This document shows, piece after piece, positions 1 to 6,195 of a stretch of DNA of 6,870 nucleotides. Both the position numbers and the translations under genes were made by a program. Where the stretch lies: NCBI GenBank assembly GCA_030824835.1, contig JAPJRA010000189.1, positions 1-6,870 of the forward strand. Reading direction: 5' to 3'. Source of the stretch: Geminicoccaceae bacterium (GTDB taxonomy: Bacteria > Pseudomonadota > Alphaproteobacteria > Geminicoccales > Geminicoccaceae). The notes beneath the pieces are model-generated. The model was not told the DNA's origin. It saw only the letters and a list, made by a program, of their open reading frames with translations, and searched no databases. The stretch's first letter is position 1. Each line of letters opens with the position of its first letter.

Positions 1-703
1 TCTCGTGGCCCAACAGCTCGCTGCCGGCGGAGCAGCTGGCCCGGCTGCACCATGGCCCGGCAGCGTCGCCGATGGCGCCCTCGAGGGCGTCGGGCGTGAC
101 CTCACCCAGGGCCAGCGCCACGCCGAGGGCTGCGGCCCCGCGCGACAGTGCCATCGAGTGCAACGTGTCGCGCGTTGCCACCGTGCCGCCTGCCGCCTCG
201 ACGGCGGCGATCCGAGGGGCGGTCAGCAGGGGGCATTTGACCTGAACGAAATGCACGTCGGCCAGATCGTCGATGCAGAGCTCGCTCAGGATGCGGTGCA
301 CCGCCCCGGCCACCGCCAGAGCCTGGTCGAGGCGGCCAATGGCGGCGGGTGGCAGATCGGCCGTGCGGATGCGGCCGACGGCCAGCGCCGTGCCGCCCGC
401 CGGTGGCAAATCCGACTCTCCCACCTCGACCACGATCCAGTGCGGGCTCAAGGCGCCCTCGGTACCGCCGGACATCACCAGCGCCACATGGTCGGCGGCC
501 CGCTGTCGTTGCAACCATGCCGTCAGGCTGGCGGTAGCGAAGCCACGGGTGAAGTCGTTGACGCAGCCATTGCCCTCGGTCTTGCCGAGGATGGCCACGA
601 TGGCGGCGGGGTCGAGATCGCCGCGCTCGACGGCGGCGGTCAGCCCGGACATGTCGTCCGGCCCGCCAGCGGCGATGCGGTGGACGCGGGCCTCACGCGC
701 CAT
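1..703 (-). CDS. atzD: Cyanuric acid amidohydrolase (ring-opening amidohydrolase, AtzD/barbiturase family), C-terminus cut by window edge
   Basis: Ring-opening amidohydrolase that by family hydrolyses cyanuric acid to 1-carboxybiuret, or barbiturate to ureidomalonate. The frame is open from the ATG at 703 to the left edge, giving 234 residues of a family normally about 350-370 long, so most of the third domain is missing. Two of the three internal repeats are visible. Domain A has GKTEGNGCVND (Lys41) and MSGGTEG (Ser78). Domain B has VQVKCPLL (Lys157) and SCSAGSEL (Ser225). The SGGTEG and SAGSEL motifs align with each other, as expected for the Ser-Lys pairs of this pseudo-threefold fold; Ser225 is the likely nucleophile. 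It begins 6 bases after the biuH stop and is surely co-transcribed with it; its own Shine-Dalgarno site is weak (GAGCGG close to the ATG), suggesting translational coupling. Cyanuric acid is preferred over barbiturate because of the biuret-hydrolase-like neighbour and the AtzE/AtzH genes. The family is near certain; the substrate is inferred. Confidence 0.9.
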   Translation of the reverse strand, partial: MAREARVHRIAAGGPDDMSGLTAAVERGDLDPAAIVAILGKTEGNGCVNDFTRGFATASLTAWLQRQRAADHVALVMSGGTEGALSPHWIVVEVGESDLPPAGGTALAVGRIRTADLPPAAIGRLDQALAVAGAVHRILSELCIDDLADVHFVQVKCPLLTAPRIAAVEAAGGTVATRDTLHSMALSRGAAALGVALALGEVTPDALEGAIGDAAGPWCSRASCSAGSELLGHE

Positions 704-709
704 GACCGC

Positions 710-1393
710 TCACGGCAGCCCCGCCACGAAGGCGTCGGCGGTGGCGACGGCGCCGAACACGCCGCCCTGCATCTTGACCATCTTCAGCGCCGCCAGATGG
801 TTGCCGTAATCGGTGGCGGCACAGCAATCCTCCAGCAGCACGCACTCGAAGCCGCGATCGTTGGCCTCGCGCATCGTGGTGTGGACACAGACGTCGGTGG
901 TGATGCCGGCAAGCGCGATGTTCCGGATGCCGCGCTGCATCAGGATCAGCTCGAGGTCGGTGGCGCAGAACGAGCCCTTGCCGGGCTTGTCGATGATCAC
1001 CTCGCCCGGCAGCGGCGCCAGCTCCGGGATGATCTCCCAGCCGGGCTCGCCGCGGACCAGGATACGGCCGCAGGGGCCGGGATCGCCGATGCCGGCGCCG
1101 ATCCGCTGCGAGCGCCAGCGCTTGTTGGGCGGCAGGTCGGCGAGGTCCGGGCGATGGCCCTCGCGGGTGTGGATGACGTGGTAGCCCTTGCCCCGCATCG
1201 CCGCGAGCACCCGGCCGATCGGCTCGATGGGTGCCCGGGTCAGGCTCAGATCGTAGCCCATGCGGTCGACATAGCCGCCCGGCCCGCAGAAATCGGTCTG
1301 CATGTCGATGACGATCAGCGCCGTATTATCGGGCCGCAGATCGCCGTTCCAGGGCCAGGGATAGGGGTCGGCGGTGATGTAGTGCTCGGGCAT
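710..1393 (-). CDS. biuH: Biuret hydrolase-like cysteine hydrolase (isochorismatase-like superfamily)
   Basis: A 227-residue cytosolic cysteine hydrolase predicted to convert biuret to allophanate and ammonia. The isochorismatase-like catalytic triad is intact: Asp30 in VIDMQTDF, Lys136 in IDKPGKG and Cys169 in GITTDVCV. The spacing matches what I recall for Rhizobium leguminosarum BiuH (Asp36, Lys142, Cys175) with a constant offset of six, and Gln209 in KMVKMQGG falls at the position of BiuH Gln215. The N-terminal [24 protein letters not shown] and [14 protein letters not shown] stretches also look like biuret hydrolases rather than RutB ureidoacrylate hydrolase. The ATG at 1393 is preferred because an in-frame TAG lies a few codons upstream and the conserved N-terminus starts at once; no strong Shine-Dalgarno site is seen. 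The gene leads a two-gene unit with atzD and is divergent from the island gene starting at 1438. Substrate assignment rests on remembered sequence similarity, without alignment; triuret or another ureide remains possible. Confidence 0.87.
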   Translation of the reverse strand: MPEHYITADPYPWPWNGDLRPDNTALIVIDMQTDFCGPGGYVDRMGYDLSLTRAPIEPIGRVLAAMRGKGYHVIHTREGHRPDLADLPPNKRWRSQRIGAGIGDPGPCGRILVRGEPGWEIIPELAPLPGEVIIDKPGKGSFCATDLELILMQRGIRNIALAGITTDVCVHTTMREANDRGFECVLLEDCCAATDYGNHLAALKMVKMQGGVFGAVATADAFVAGLP

Positions 1394-1437
1394 CGGGCCG
1401 TTCCCGTGCTATGGGCAGGAGCAGATGGAGTGGGGCG

Positions 1438-1695
1438 ATGGCGAGCGCAGACGAGCGGGCGAGGTTGCAGGCCGAACTGGAAGCGGCGGTCGACGAGGCG
1501 TTCTTGCGATATGGCGTATCGAGCCTGTGGTCGAAGCGTCGTCCGACGACGATCGTGCCGGGCATGGCCAGATCCATCGCCTATTCATTGAGGCGCGAGG
1601 CCCCCGCCCGGGCACGGCGCCTCGTCGAAAAGCTCGAGGACCTGGCCGATGCCCTTGACCCCGTTGCAGCGGCAGATTCTGTCGGTCATCGCTAA
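1438..1695 (+). CDS. Small basic helical protein of unknown function, first gene of a two-gene island
   Basis: An 85-residue protein I do not recognise. Start choice: the ATG at 1438 has GGAG at 1427-1430, seven bases upstream; an in-frame ATG at 1411 exists but has poorer signals and would begin close to the biuH start. Residues 4-25 and 56-76 are rich in Ala, Glu, Arg and Leu and look like amphipathic helices, separated by a conserved-looking basic segment (SLWSKRRPTTIVPG, residues 29-42). There is no signal peptide or membrane segment. It overlaps the downstream nucleotidyltransferase gene by 47 bases in another frame, so the two are almost certainly co-expressed. By position and size it could be the antitoxin or accessory partner of that protein, but it does not resemble the winged-helix AbiEi antitoxin. 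The function is unknown; that it is a real gene is supported by the Shine-Dalgarno site, coupling and strand isolation. Confidence 0.65.
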   Translation: MASADERARLQAELEAAVDEAFLRYGVSSLWSKRRPTTIVPGMARSIAYSLRREAPARARRLVEKLEDLADALDPVAAADSVGHR

Positions 1696-2467
1696 GCATC
1701 GGGACGCGGAGAGCTTCGTCGCGGGCGGTACCGTTATCCAACGAGCCGGAATTCGCCGATCGCGCGACATCGATATTTTCCACGACGCTGAGCAACGCCT
1801 GCGGCTCGCGGCGGCGGAGGATCTCGGCGCGTTGCGGTCCGCCGGCTTCGAAGTGTCCCTGGAGATCGACGGAGCGACGTTCGTCCGCGCGATCGTCGGC
1901 GCCGACGACGATCGCACCAAGCTCGAATGGGTCGTCGATTCGGAGTTCCGCTTCTTCCCCGTGATCCCCGACGACGAGTTCGGCTTCGTGCTCCACCCAC
2001 TCGACCTCGCCACCAACAAGATATTGGCTGCCGCGTCGCGCATCGAGGTTCGCGATGCGCTCGACCTGCTCTGGGTGGACGAGCACGTTCAGGGCCTCGG
2101 CGCGATCGCGTGGGCCGCCGTCGAGAAGGATCCTGGCTGGATGCCGGACGGCGTGCTGAGCAATCTTCGTTGGCGCGCCCGTTACCAGGACTACCAACTG
2201 GCCGAGGAGGATTTGCTCGTCACGATCACCGCGGCCGAGTTGAACAACAGGCTGCGCGCGAAAATCGACAGGGCCGAGCGGCTGATAGCAATGCTGCCAC
2301 GCGCGTTGGAGTACGGCTGCCTGCTCCGCCCCGACGGCACGCTCGCGCAACCCGACCCCGACCGTCCGGAGACGCTCGCCGATCTCGTCGTGCATCACGG
2401 CAGCCGTAAGGGTGCCTGGCCCAGCTCGCCCGAGATCGGCTCGGTCATGCTGCGCGAGCGCCGCTAG
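1649..2467 (+). CDS. AbiEii/AbiGii-like nucleotidyltransferase (MNT fold), possible toxin
   Basis: A 272-residue protein with the signature of minimal nucleotidyltransferases related to AbiEii toxins. FVAGGTVIQRAG (residues 23-34) is the GG[ST] turn, followed by RRSRDIDIF (36-44), whose Asp40 and Asp42 would hold the metal ions. A later acidic position (Glu93 or Asp97 in KLEWVVDSEF) may complete the site. HPLDLATNKILAAASR and RDALDLLWV (116-143) match the helix seen after the catalytic core in AbiEii-like proteins. The C-terminal 120 residues are helical and not recognised. The ATG at 1649 is preceded by GAGGA at 1636-1640, eight bases upstream, inside the upstream gene. Known relatives transfer nucleotides to tRNA or other targets in type IV-type toxin-antitoxin or abortive-infection systems; whether this one is a toxin or a housekeeping or resistance-type transferase cannot be read here. 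It ends 2 bases from the convergent permease stop. Confidence 0.8.
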   Translation: MPLTPLQRQILSVIAKHRDAESFVAGGTVIQRAGIRRSRDIDIFHDAEQRLRLAAAEDLGALRSAGFEVSLEIDGATFVRAIVGADDDRTKLEWVVDSEFRFFPVIPDDEFGFVLHPLDLATNKILAAASRIEVRDALDLLWVDEHVQGLGAIAWAAVEKDPGWMPDGVLSNLRWRARYQDYQLAEEDLLVTITAAELNNRLRAKIDRAERLIAMLPRALEYGCLLRPDGTLAQPDPDRPETLADLVVHHGSRKGAWPSSPEIGSVMLRERR

Positions 2468-2469
2468 GC

Positions 2470-3396
2470 TCATTTGGTGATGCTCAGCTCGGCAGGCGCA
2501 CCCTTGAGCTGGCCGGTGGCCGACGAGGTCAGGATCATGATGACCAGCGTCAGGACATAGGGTGCGGCGTAGAAGAGGTAGTAGCCGCCGGTGACACCCA
2601 CGGCCTGGAGGGCGGGACCGAGCGCCCCGGCACCGCCGAACAGCATGGCGGCGAGGAAGCAGTAGAGGGGGTTCCAGCGGGCGAAGATGACCAGGGCCAC
2701 GGCCATCAGGCCCTGGCCGGAGGACAGGCGCTCGTTCCAGCTGCCGGGATAGTAGAGCGACAGGTAGGCGCCGCCGACGCCGGCGAGGAAGCCGCCGACC
2801 GCGGTGGCGACGAGACGGATGGTGTCGACCGAGTAGCCCATGGCTCGGGCGGCGTCGGCGGAATCCCCGGTCATCCGCACGACCAGGCCGAGCTTGGTGT
2901 TGGCGAAGGCCCACCACATCGCGACGGCCACCGCGATGCCCACGAAGAACAGCGCGTTGATGTCCAGAGCGGAGCGGACCTGCTGCAGGTCGGACCACGC
3001 CCCCAGCGGGATCGACGGCAGCATCGGGGCGGAAGGCTGGATGAAGGGCTTGCCGAAATAGAACGCCAGGCCCGTGCCCAGCAGCATCATGGCGATGCCG
3101 ATGGCGACGTCGTTGACCTTCGGGAACTTGCAGATCCAGCCGTGCAACGCCCCGAACAGCGTGCCGGCAACGCCGGCGGCGAGCACGCCGAGCCATGGCG
3201 AGCCGGTCAGGTACGAGGCGCCGTAGCCGACCATGGCACCGAGGACGAGCGTGCCCTCGAGACCCAGATTGATGCGGCCGCTCTTCTCGGTCAGGCATTC
3301 GCCGATGCTGACGAAGAGAAACGGCGTGCCGACGCGGATGGCACCGGCAAAGACCGCCAGGAGGACGGTCCAGGCGCCGAGATCGGTCTCGTTCAT
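2470..3396 (-). CDS. ABC transporter permease, BPD_transp_2 family (YufQ/NupQ-like)
   Basis: A 308-residue inner-membrane permease, the shorter of two paired permeases of a BMP-type (nucleoside-like) importer. The hallmark GECLTEKSGRINLGLEG segment near residues 32-48 is typical of the YufQ side of the pair. RMTGDSADAARAMGYSVDTIR, near the middle, is the cytoplasmic coupling loop that meets the ATPase. Hydrophobic helices fill the rest, including the YYLFYAAPYVLTLVIMI segment near the C-terminus. The ATG overlaps the stop of the preceding permease gene in an ATGA arrangement (3393-3396), and AAGGGG upstream within that gene serves as Shine-Dalgarno site; coupled translation is expected. It is the last transporter gene before the + strand island. 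There is no room for a terminator of its own, as its stop lies 2 bases from the convergent stop. Substrate is not readable from sequence; context suggests a ureide, triazine or pyrimidine-like nitrogen compound. Confidence 0.9.
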   Translation of the reverse strand: MNETDLGAWTVLLAVFAGAIRVGTPFLFVSIGECLTEKSGRINLGLEGTLVLGAMVGYGASYLTGSPWLGVLAAGVAGTLFGALHGWICKFPKVNDVAIGIAMMLLGTGLAFYFGKPFIQPSAPMLPSIPLGAWSDLQQVRSALDINALFFVGIAVAVAMWWAFANTKLGLVVRMTGDSADAARAMGYSVDTIRLVATAVGGFLAGVGGAYLSLYYPGSWNERLSSGQGLMAVALVIFARWNPLYCFLAAMLFGGAGALGPALQAVGVTGGYYLFYAAPYVLTLVIMILTSSATGQLKGAPAELSITK

Positions 3397-4505
3397 GCCG
3401 CGGGCCCCTTGGGCTGGAAGATGCGGAACCGCCCGTAGAGCGTCTCGCTGACCAGGATGGTCACGAAGATGATCCCCTGCAGGACCATGATCGTTGCGTC
3501 GGGCAACCCCATGCGGCGCTGGATCAGCCCGCCACTGGCGACGATGCCGCCGAAGAACAGGGCCACCGGCATGATCGCCACCGGGTTCTGCCGGGCGAGG
3601 AAGGCCACGAGGATGCCGGTGTAGCCGTAGCCGGCGACGAGCGAGGCGTTGGCGTTGCCATGGACGGCCGCCACCTCGAGCATGCCGGCGAGCCCGGCGC
3701 AGGCGCCGGCCAGGGCGCAGGCGGTCACCATCAGGCGGCCCACCGGCAGACCCTGGAGCATGGCGGCGCGGGCGTTGCCGCCGGTGATGCGGGCGGCGAA
3801 GCCGAACGTGGTGCGGCCCATCAGGATCCAGGCGCCGATGCAGGCGACGATGCCCACCACGAGCCCCCAGTGCACGTCCATGCCGGGAATGTTGCCCAGC
3901 ATGTAGGCCTCGCCGATCGGGGCGGTGGAGGGCTTGTTGAGGCTCGCCGGGTCGCGCAGCGGGCCCTCGACGATGTGGTTCATGATCGCGATCGCGATAT
4001 AGGCGATCAGCAGGCTGGAGATGGTCTCATTGACGCCGCGATAGTGGCGCAGCACGCCGACGAGCCCGATGCACACCGCGCCTGCGATCGCGCCGGCGAT
4101 GGCCATGGCGAGGAGGACGATCGGCGCCGGCAGGCCCAAGAGCGGCAGGGCGATGGCGGCGGCGGCGAGGCCGCCCAGCACCAGCGCCCCCTCGCCGCCG
4201 ATCACCACGAGCCCGAGCTGCGCCGGGATGGCGACGCACAGGGCGGTGAGCAGCAGGGGTGCCGCCCGCTGCAGCGTGTTCTGCAGCGAGAACCAGGTGC
4301 CGAAGCCGCCCGTGTACATCAGCTTGAAGAAGTCGACGGGCGACTTGCCCTGCACCAGCAGGAACAGGGAGAAGATCACCGCCGCGCCGACAAGCGCCAG
4401 CGCCGGGATGGCGACGGCCTCGATGGCGAGGCGGATCTTGGTGTCGAGGTCGGCCCGAAACGACGGCACCGCCGGGTCGAGTGTGCGATCGAGGGCCACG
4501 CTCAT
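3393..4505 (-). CDS. ABC transporter permease, BPD_transp_2 family (YufP/NupP-like)
   Basis: A 370-residue inner-membrane permease, the longer partner of the pair. It has a cytoplasmic N-terminus of about 28 residues, then a first membrane segment (about 30-52). LVVIGGEGALVLGG follows near residues 99-112. YRGVNETISSLLIAYIAIAIMNH (about 155-177) is the hallmark of YufP-type permeases. A coupling loop ARITGGNARAA lies near 238-248, and GYGYTGILVAFLARQNPVA near 292-310. The ATG at 4505 has a strong GGAGGA Shine-Dalgarno site seven bases upstream and lies 20 bases after the stop of the solute-binding protein. In most BMP-type importers an ATPase gene with two nucleotide-binding domains stands between the binding protein and this permease; here that position is empty. 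Family assignment is firm; substrate is inferred only from context. Confidence 0.92.
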   Translation of the reverse strand: MSVALDRTLDPAVPSFRADLDTKIRLAIEAVAIPALALVGAAVIFSLFLLVQGKSPVDFFKLMYTGGFGTWFSLQNTLQRAAPLLLTALCVAIPAQLGLVVIGGEGALVLGGLAAAAIALPLLGLPAPIVLLAMAIAGAIAGAVCIGLVGVLRHYRGVNETISSLLIAYIAIAIMNHIVEGPLRDPASLNKPSTAPIGEAYMLGNIPGMDVHWGLVVGIVACIGAWILMGRTTFGFAARITGGNARAAMLQGLPVGRLMVTACALAGACAGLAGMLEVAAVHGNANASLVAGYGYTGILVAFLARQNPVAIMPVALFFGGIVASGGLIQRRMGLPDATIMVLQGIIFVTILVSETLYGRFRIFQPKGPAA

Positions 4506-4525
4506 GGGCCGTTCCTCCGGCTGGC

Positions 4526-5647
4526 TCAGGACGTCGCGCCGATCACGCCTTCGACCAGGTAGCCCATGCTCTCGAGCTCGGGAGCGGTCTCGATGAAGGC
4601 CGCACCCTCCGGGATCACCACGTTGCCCTGGTTGTCCTTGAGCGGACCCTTGAACACGGAGTAGCCGCCAGCCATCATCTCGGCCTTGGTGGCGTCGGCC
4701 TGCGCGCGCGCGGCGTCGCCGACGGCCGGCCCATAGGGGCTGGTCTTGACGAAGTTCTCCGCCATGCCGCCGCGGACGAAGTTGGGCAGCGGCTCACCCT
4801 TCTGCAGCTTGTCCACGAACATCGCGTAGACCGTCGCCCAGTTCCATTCGGCACCGGTGAGGTAGCCCTTGGGTGCCAGCGCCGACTGGTCGGCATGGTA
4901 GCCGCAGGTGTAGATGCCGCGCCGCTCGGCGGTCTCGATTGCGACCTTCGGGCTGTCGACGTGGCAAGTGATGACGTCGATGCCCTGGTCGACGAGGCTG
5001 TTGACGGCCTCGGCCTCCTTGACCGGGAGCGACCAGTCGCCAGTGAAGATCACCTGCGTGGTGATCGACGGGTCGACCGAGCGCGCGCCCAGCGCGAAGC
5101 TGTTGACGTTGATCAGCACCTGCGGGATCGGCTTGGCCGCGACGAAGCCGATCTTCTTGGTCTTGCTGGTGTGGCCGGCGACGATGCCGTTCAGATACTG
5201 CGCCTGTCCGATATAGCCGAAATAGGAGCCGGCGTTCATCGGATGCTTGTCCTTGTTCCACATGCCCCCGCAGTGACGGAACTGGACGTCGGGATATTTC
5301 TCGCACATCTTCAGCATGTGCGGATCGAAGTAACCGAACGAGGTCGGGAAGATCAGGCTGGCACCATCCAGGTTGATCATGCTTTCCATGGTCTTCTGAA
5401 CGTCGACGGTCTCGGGGACGTTCTCCTCCTCGATCACCGTGATGCCGGGCATCGACTTCAGGGTCGCGGCACCCTCGGCATGGGCCTGGTTGTAGCCGTA
5501 GTCGTCCTTGGGGCCGACATAGATGAAGCCGATGGTGAAATCCTCGGCGGCCGCGGCGCGGCGCGGCAGGAGTAGGCCCGGCGCTGTGGCGGCGGCGAGG
5601 CCGGCGGTGGAGGACAGCAGCAGGCGGCGGCGATCGAGCATCGGCAT
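4526..5647 (-). CDS. BMP-family ABC transporter solute-binding protein, Tat-exported
   Basis: A 373-residue periplasmic solute-binding protein of the BmpA/PnrA (Med) family, whose known members bind nucleosides or related ring compounds. Residues 6-13 (RRRLLLSS) and the hydrophobic stretch to about residue 28 form a twin-arginine signal ending in AAAA-ED near residue 34. No lipobox Cys is present, so it is a free periplasmic protein, unlike Gram-positive BMP lipoproteins. Mature motifs typical of the family include GYNQAHAEGA, SFGYFDPHMLKMCEKYPDVQF, HCGGMW, GYIGQAQYLNGIVAG and YHADQSALAPKGYLTG. The ATG at 5647 is chosen because GAGGG (5657-5661) lies nine bases upstream and a sigma-54 promoter lies about 60 bases upstream; an in-frame ATG at 5641 is the alternative. 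It is the first gene of the transporter operon, followed after 20 bases by the permeases. The ligand is unknown; a uracil-, barbiturate-, biuret- or cyanurate-like molecule fits the neighbours. Confidence 0.9.
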   Translation of the reverse strand: MPMLDRRRLLLSSTAGLAAATAPGLLLPRRAAAAEDFTIGFIYVGPKDDYGYNQAHAEGAATLKSMPGITVIEEENVPETVDVQKTMESMINLDGASLIFPTSFGYFDPHMLKMCEKYPDVQFRHCGGMWNKDKHPMNAGSYFGYIGQAQYLNGIVAGHTSKTKKIGFVAAKPIPQVLINVNSFALGARSVDPSITTQVIFTGDWSLPVKEAEAVNSLVDQGIDVITCHVDSPKVAIETAERRGIYTCGYHADQSALAPKGYLTGAEWNWATVYAMFVDKLQKGEPLPNFVRGGMAENFVKTSPYGPAVGDAARAQADATKAEMMAGGYSVFKGPLKDNQGNVVIPEGAAFIETAPELESMGYLVEGVIGATS

Positions 5648-5656
5648 GCGATTTTT

Positions 5657-5661
5657 CCCTC
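5657..5661 (-). promoter_or_regulatory. Ribosome binding site of the BMP solute-binding protein gene
   Basis: GAGGG on the - strand, nine bases before the ATG at 5647. It decides the start: the frame stays open upstream to an ATG at 5710, but that codon lies inside the sigma-54 promoter, and the next in-frame ATG (5641) would be 15 bases from the site. Confidence 0.7.
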
Positions 5662-5706
5662 GTTGTCCTCGGCTGGCGCCGGAACCGAACCTCTCGCCGG
5701 AGCAGA

Positions 5707-5721
5707 GCAACTGCCGTGCCA
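5707..5721 (-). promoter_or_regulatory. Sigma-54 (RpoN) -24/-12 promoter for the transporter operon
   Basis: On the - strand the sequence reads CTGGCACGGCAGTTGCTC: TGGCAC at 5721-5716, five bases, then TTGC at 5710-5707. This matches the sigma-54 consensus (YTGGCACG, four bases, TTGCW) at every fixed position, and the GG and GC dinucleotides are separated by the required ten bases. The predicted transcription start is near 5695, giving a leader of about 48 bases before the ATG at 5647. It lies in a real intergenic gap, on the correct strand, just upstream of the first transporter gene. Sigma-54 promoters need an enhancer-binding activator; NtrC would be the natural choice for a nitrogen-scavenging operon, but I found no clear NtrC site upstream. 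Confidence 0.85.
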
Positions 5722-5782
5722 GAGCGCGATCCTTTGCCTGCTGGGCGGGCAGCCCGTGCTTACTGCCTAATCACAAGGCAAA

Positions 5783-5809
5783 GCGCCGAGATTGTATGCA
5801 ATCCGGCGC
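5783..5809 (-). terminator. Hairpin terminator after atzH
   Basis: One base after the atzH stop codon, the - strand forms a stem of GCGCCGGATTG with CAATC(T)CGGCGC around the loop CATA: eleven base pairs with a single bulged T. A short T-run (TTT, then GCCTTGTGATT) follows. The shape and placement fit a Rho-independent terminator closing the atzE-atzH transcript before the sigma-54 promoter, although the T-run is weak. The core ATTGTATGCAAT (5791-5802, + strand) is itself nearly palindromic and could instead be a protein-binding operator. Confidence 0.6.
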
Positions 5810-5810
5810 A

Positions 5811-6191
5811 TCATTCCGGGAGCAGGCTGACATGGGCGGCGACGACGCGCCAGCCGTCCGGCGTGCGCAGCCAGGTCTGGCTCTGGCGGCCCTGCCGGCC
5901 GGACTGCTTGCGGCGGTAGAGGGTGCTGGCCGTGGCGAGATCGCGGCCATAGGTCGTGATCACGGTCTGCGCGAGGTCGCGGTCGAGATCGACGGCAGGC
6001 CGAGCCTGGCGGAAGGCGGTGATCGCGTCCCAGCCGTACAGGTTCTCGGCAATGCCGTAGCGGATCGTGCGCGGGTCGTTCCAGAACAGCTCGGCCAGCA
6101 CCGCGACGTCGTTCGTAACCAGTGCCTGCTCGTAGCGCCGGAACACGGCCTCGACCTCGGCCACCACCTCGGGAATGTCGATCTCCAGCAT
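5811..6191 (-). CDS. atzH: AtzH/HpxZ-type SnoaL-superfamily protein (DUF3225), probable 1,3-dicarboxyurea amidohydrolase
   Basis: A 126-residue cytosolic protein of the DUF3225/AtzH-like group. In Pseudomonas sp. ADP, AtzH converts the AtzE product 1,3-dicarboxyurea to allophanate, the substrate of AtzF; the homologue HpxZ accompanies an oxalurate pathway. Visible hallmarks: [24 protein letters not shown] near the N-terminus, then [29 protein letters not shown], and a C-terminal [22 protein letters not shown]. Tyr20 and Arg44 lie where AtzH has the catalytic Tyr22 and Arg46 reported from mutagenesis (recalled, with a constant offset of two). The ATG at 6191 is chosen because the family starts here and GAGGGG in the end of the upstream gene provides a Shine-Dalgarno site; an in-frame ATG at 6230 would lie within the amidase gene. 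Only 4 bases separate it from the amidase stop, so the two are co-translated, as with atzE and atzH elsewhere. Length is normal for the family. Confidence 0.88.
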   Translation of the reverse strand: MLEIDIPEVVAEVEAVFRRYEQALVTNDVAVLAELFWNDPRTIRYGIAENLYGWDAITAFRQARPAVDLDRDLAQTVITTYGRDLATASTLYRRKQSGRQGRQSQTWLRTPDGWRVVAAHVSLLPE

Positions 6192-6195
6192 GCCC

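Noticed and set aside
710..1393. RutB-type ureidoacrylate hydrolase as the identity of the cysteine hydrolase.
   Set aside because: The N-terminal DPYPWPWNG, the [14 protein letters not shown] segment and Gln209 fit biuret hydrolases better than RutB, and no rut genes are present.
1537..1551. 15-base palindrome CGTCGTCCGACGACG as a possible operator.
   Set aside because: It lies in the coding part of the small island gene, is made of simple CGT/ACG codons (RRPTT) and has no promoter next to it.
5..1591. A 528-codon open frame on the + strand over the atzD and biuH region.
   Set aside because: Its product is low-complexity, rich in Ala, Gly, Arg, Asp and His, as expected of an antisense frame in high-GC DNA. 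The - strand frames beneath it carry clear catalytic motifs of two known families.
1893..1908. 16-base perfect palindrome TCGTCGGCGCCGACGA.
   Set aside because: It is inside the nucleotidyltransferase coding region (VGADD) and is the sort of match expected by chance in GC-rich codons.
1409..3298. A 629-codon open frame on the - strand spanning the island and permease 2.
   Set aside because: It is Arg/Pro-rich, has no domain and crosses two well-supported genes in the wrong frame; it is a shadow frame.
4481..5575. A 364-codon + strand frame opposite the solute-binding protein gene.
   Set aside because: The product is Asp, Val, His and Arg-rich with no recognisable motif, while the opposite strand encodes a complete BMP-family protein with signal peptide and Shine-Dalgarno site.
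5648..5710. N-terminal extension of the solute-binding protein to an ATG at 5710.
   Set aside because: This ATG lies within the -12 element of the sigma-54 promoter, and the extension would place 21 polar residues before a good Tat signal peptide.
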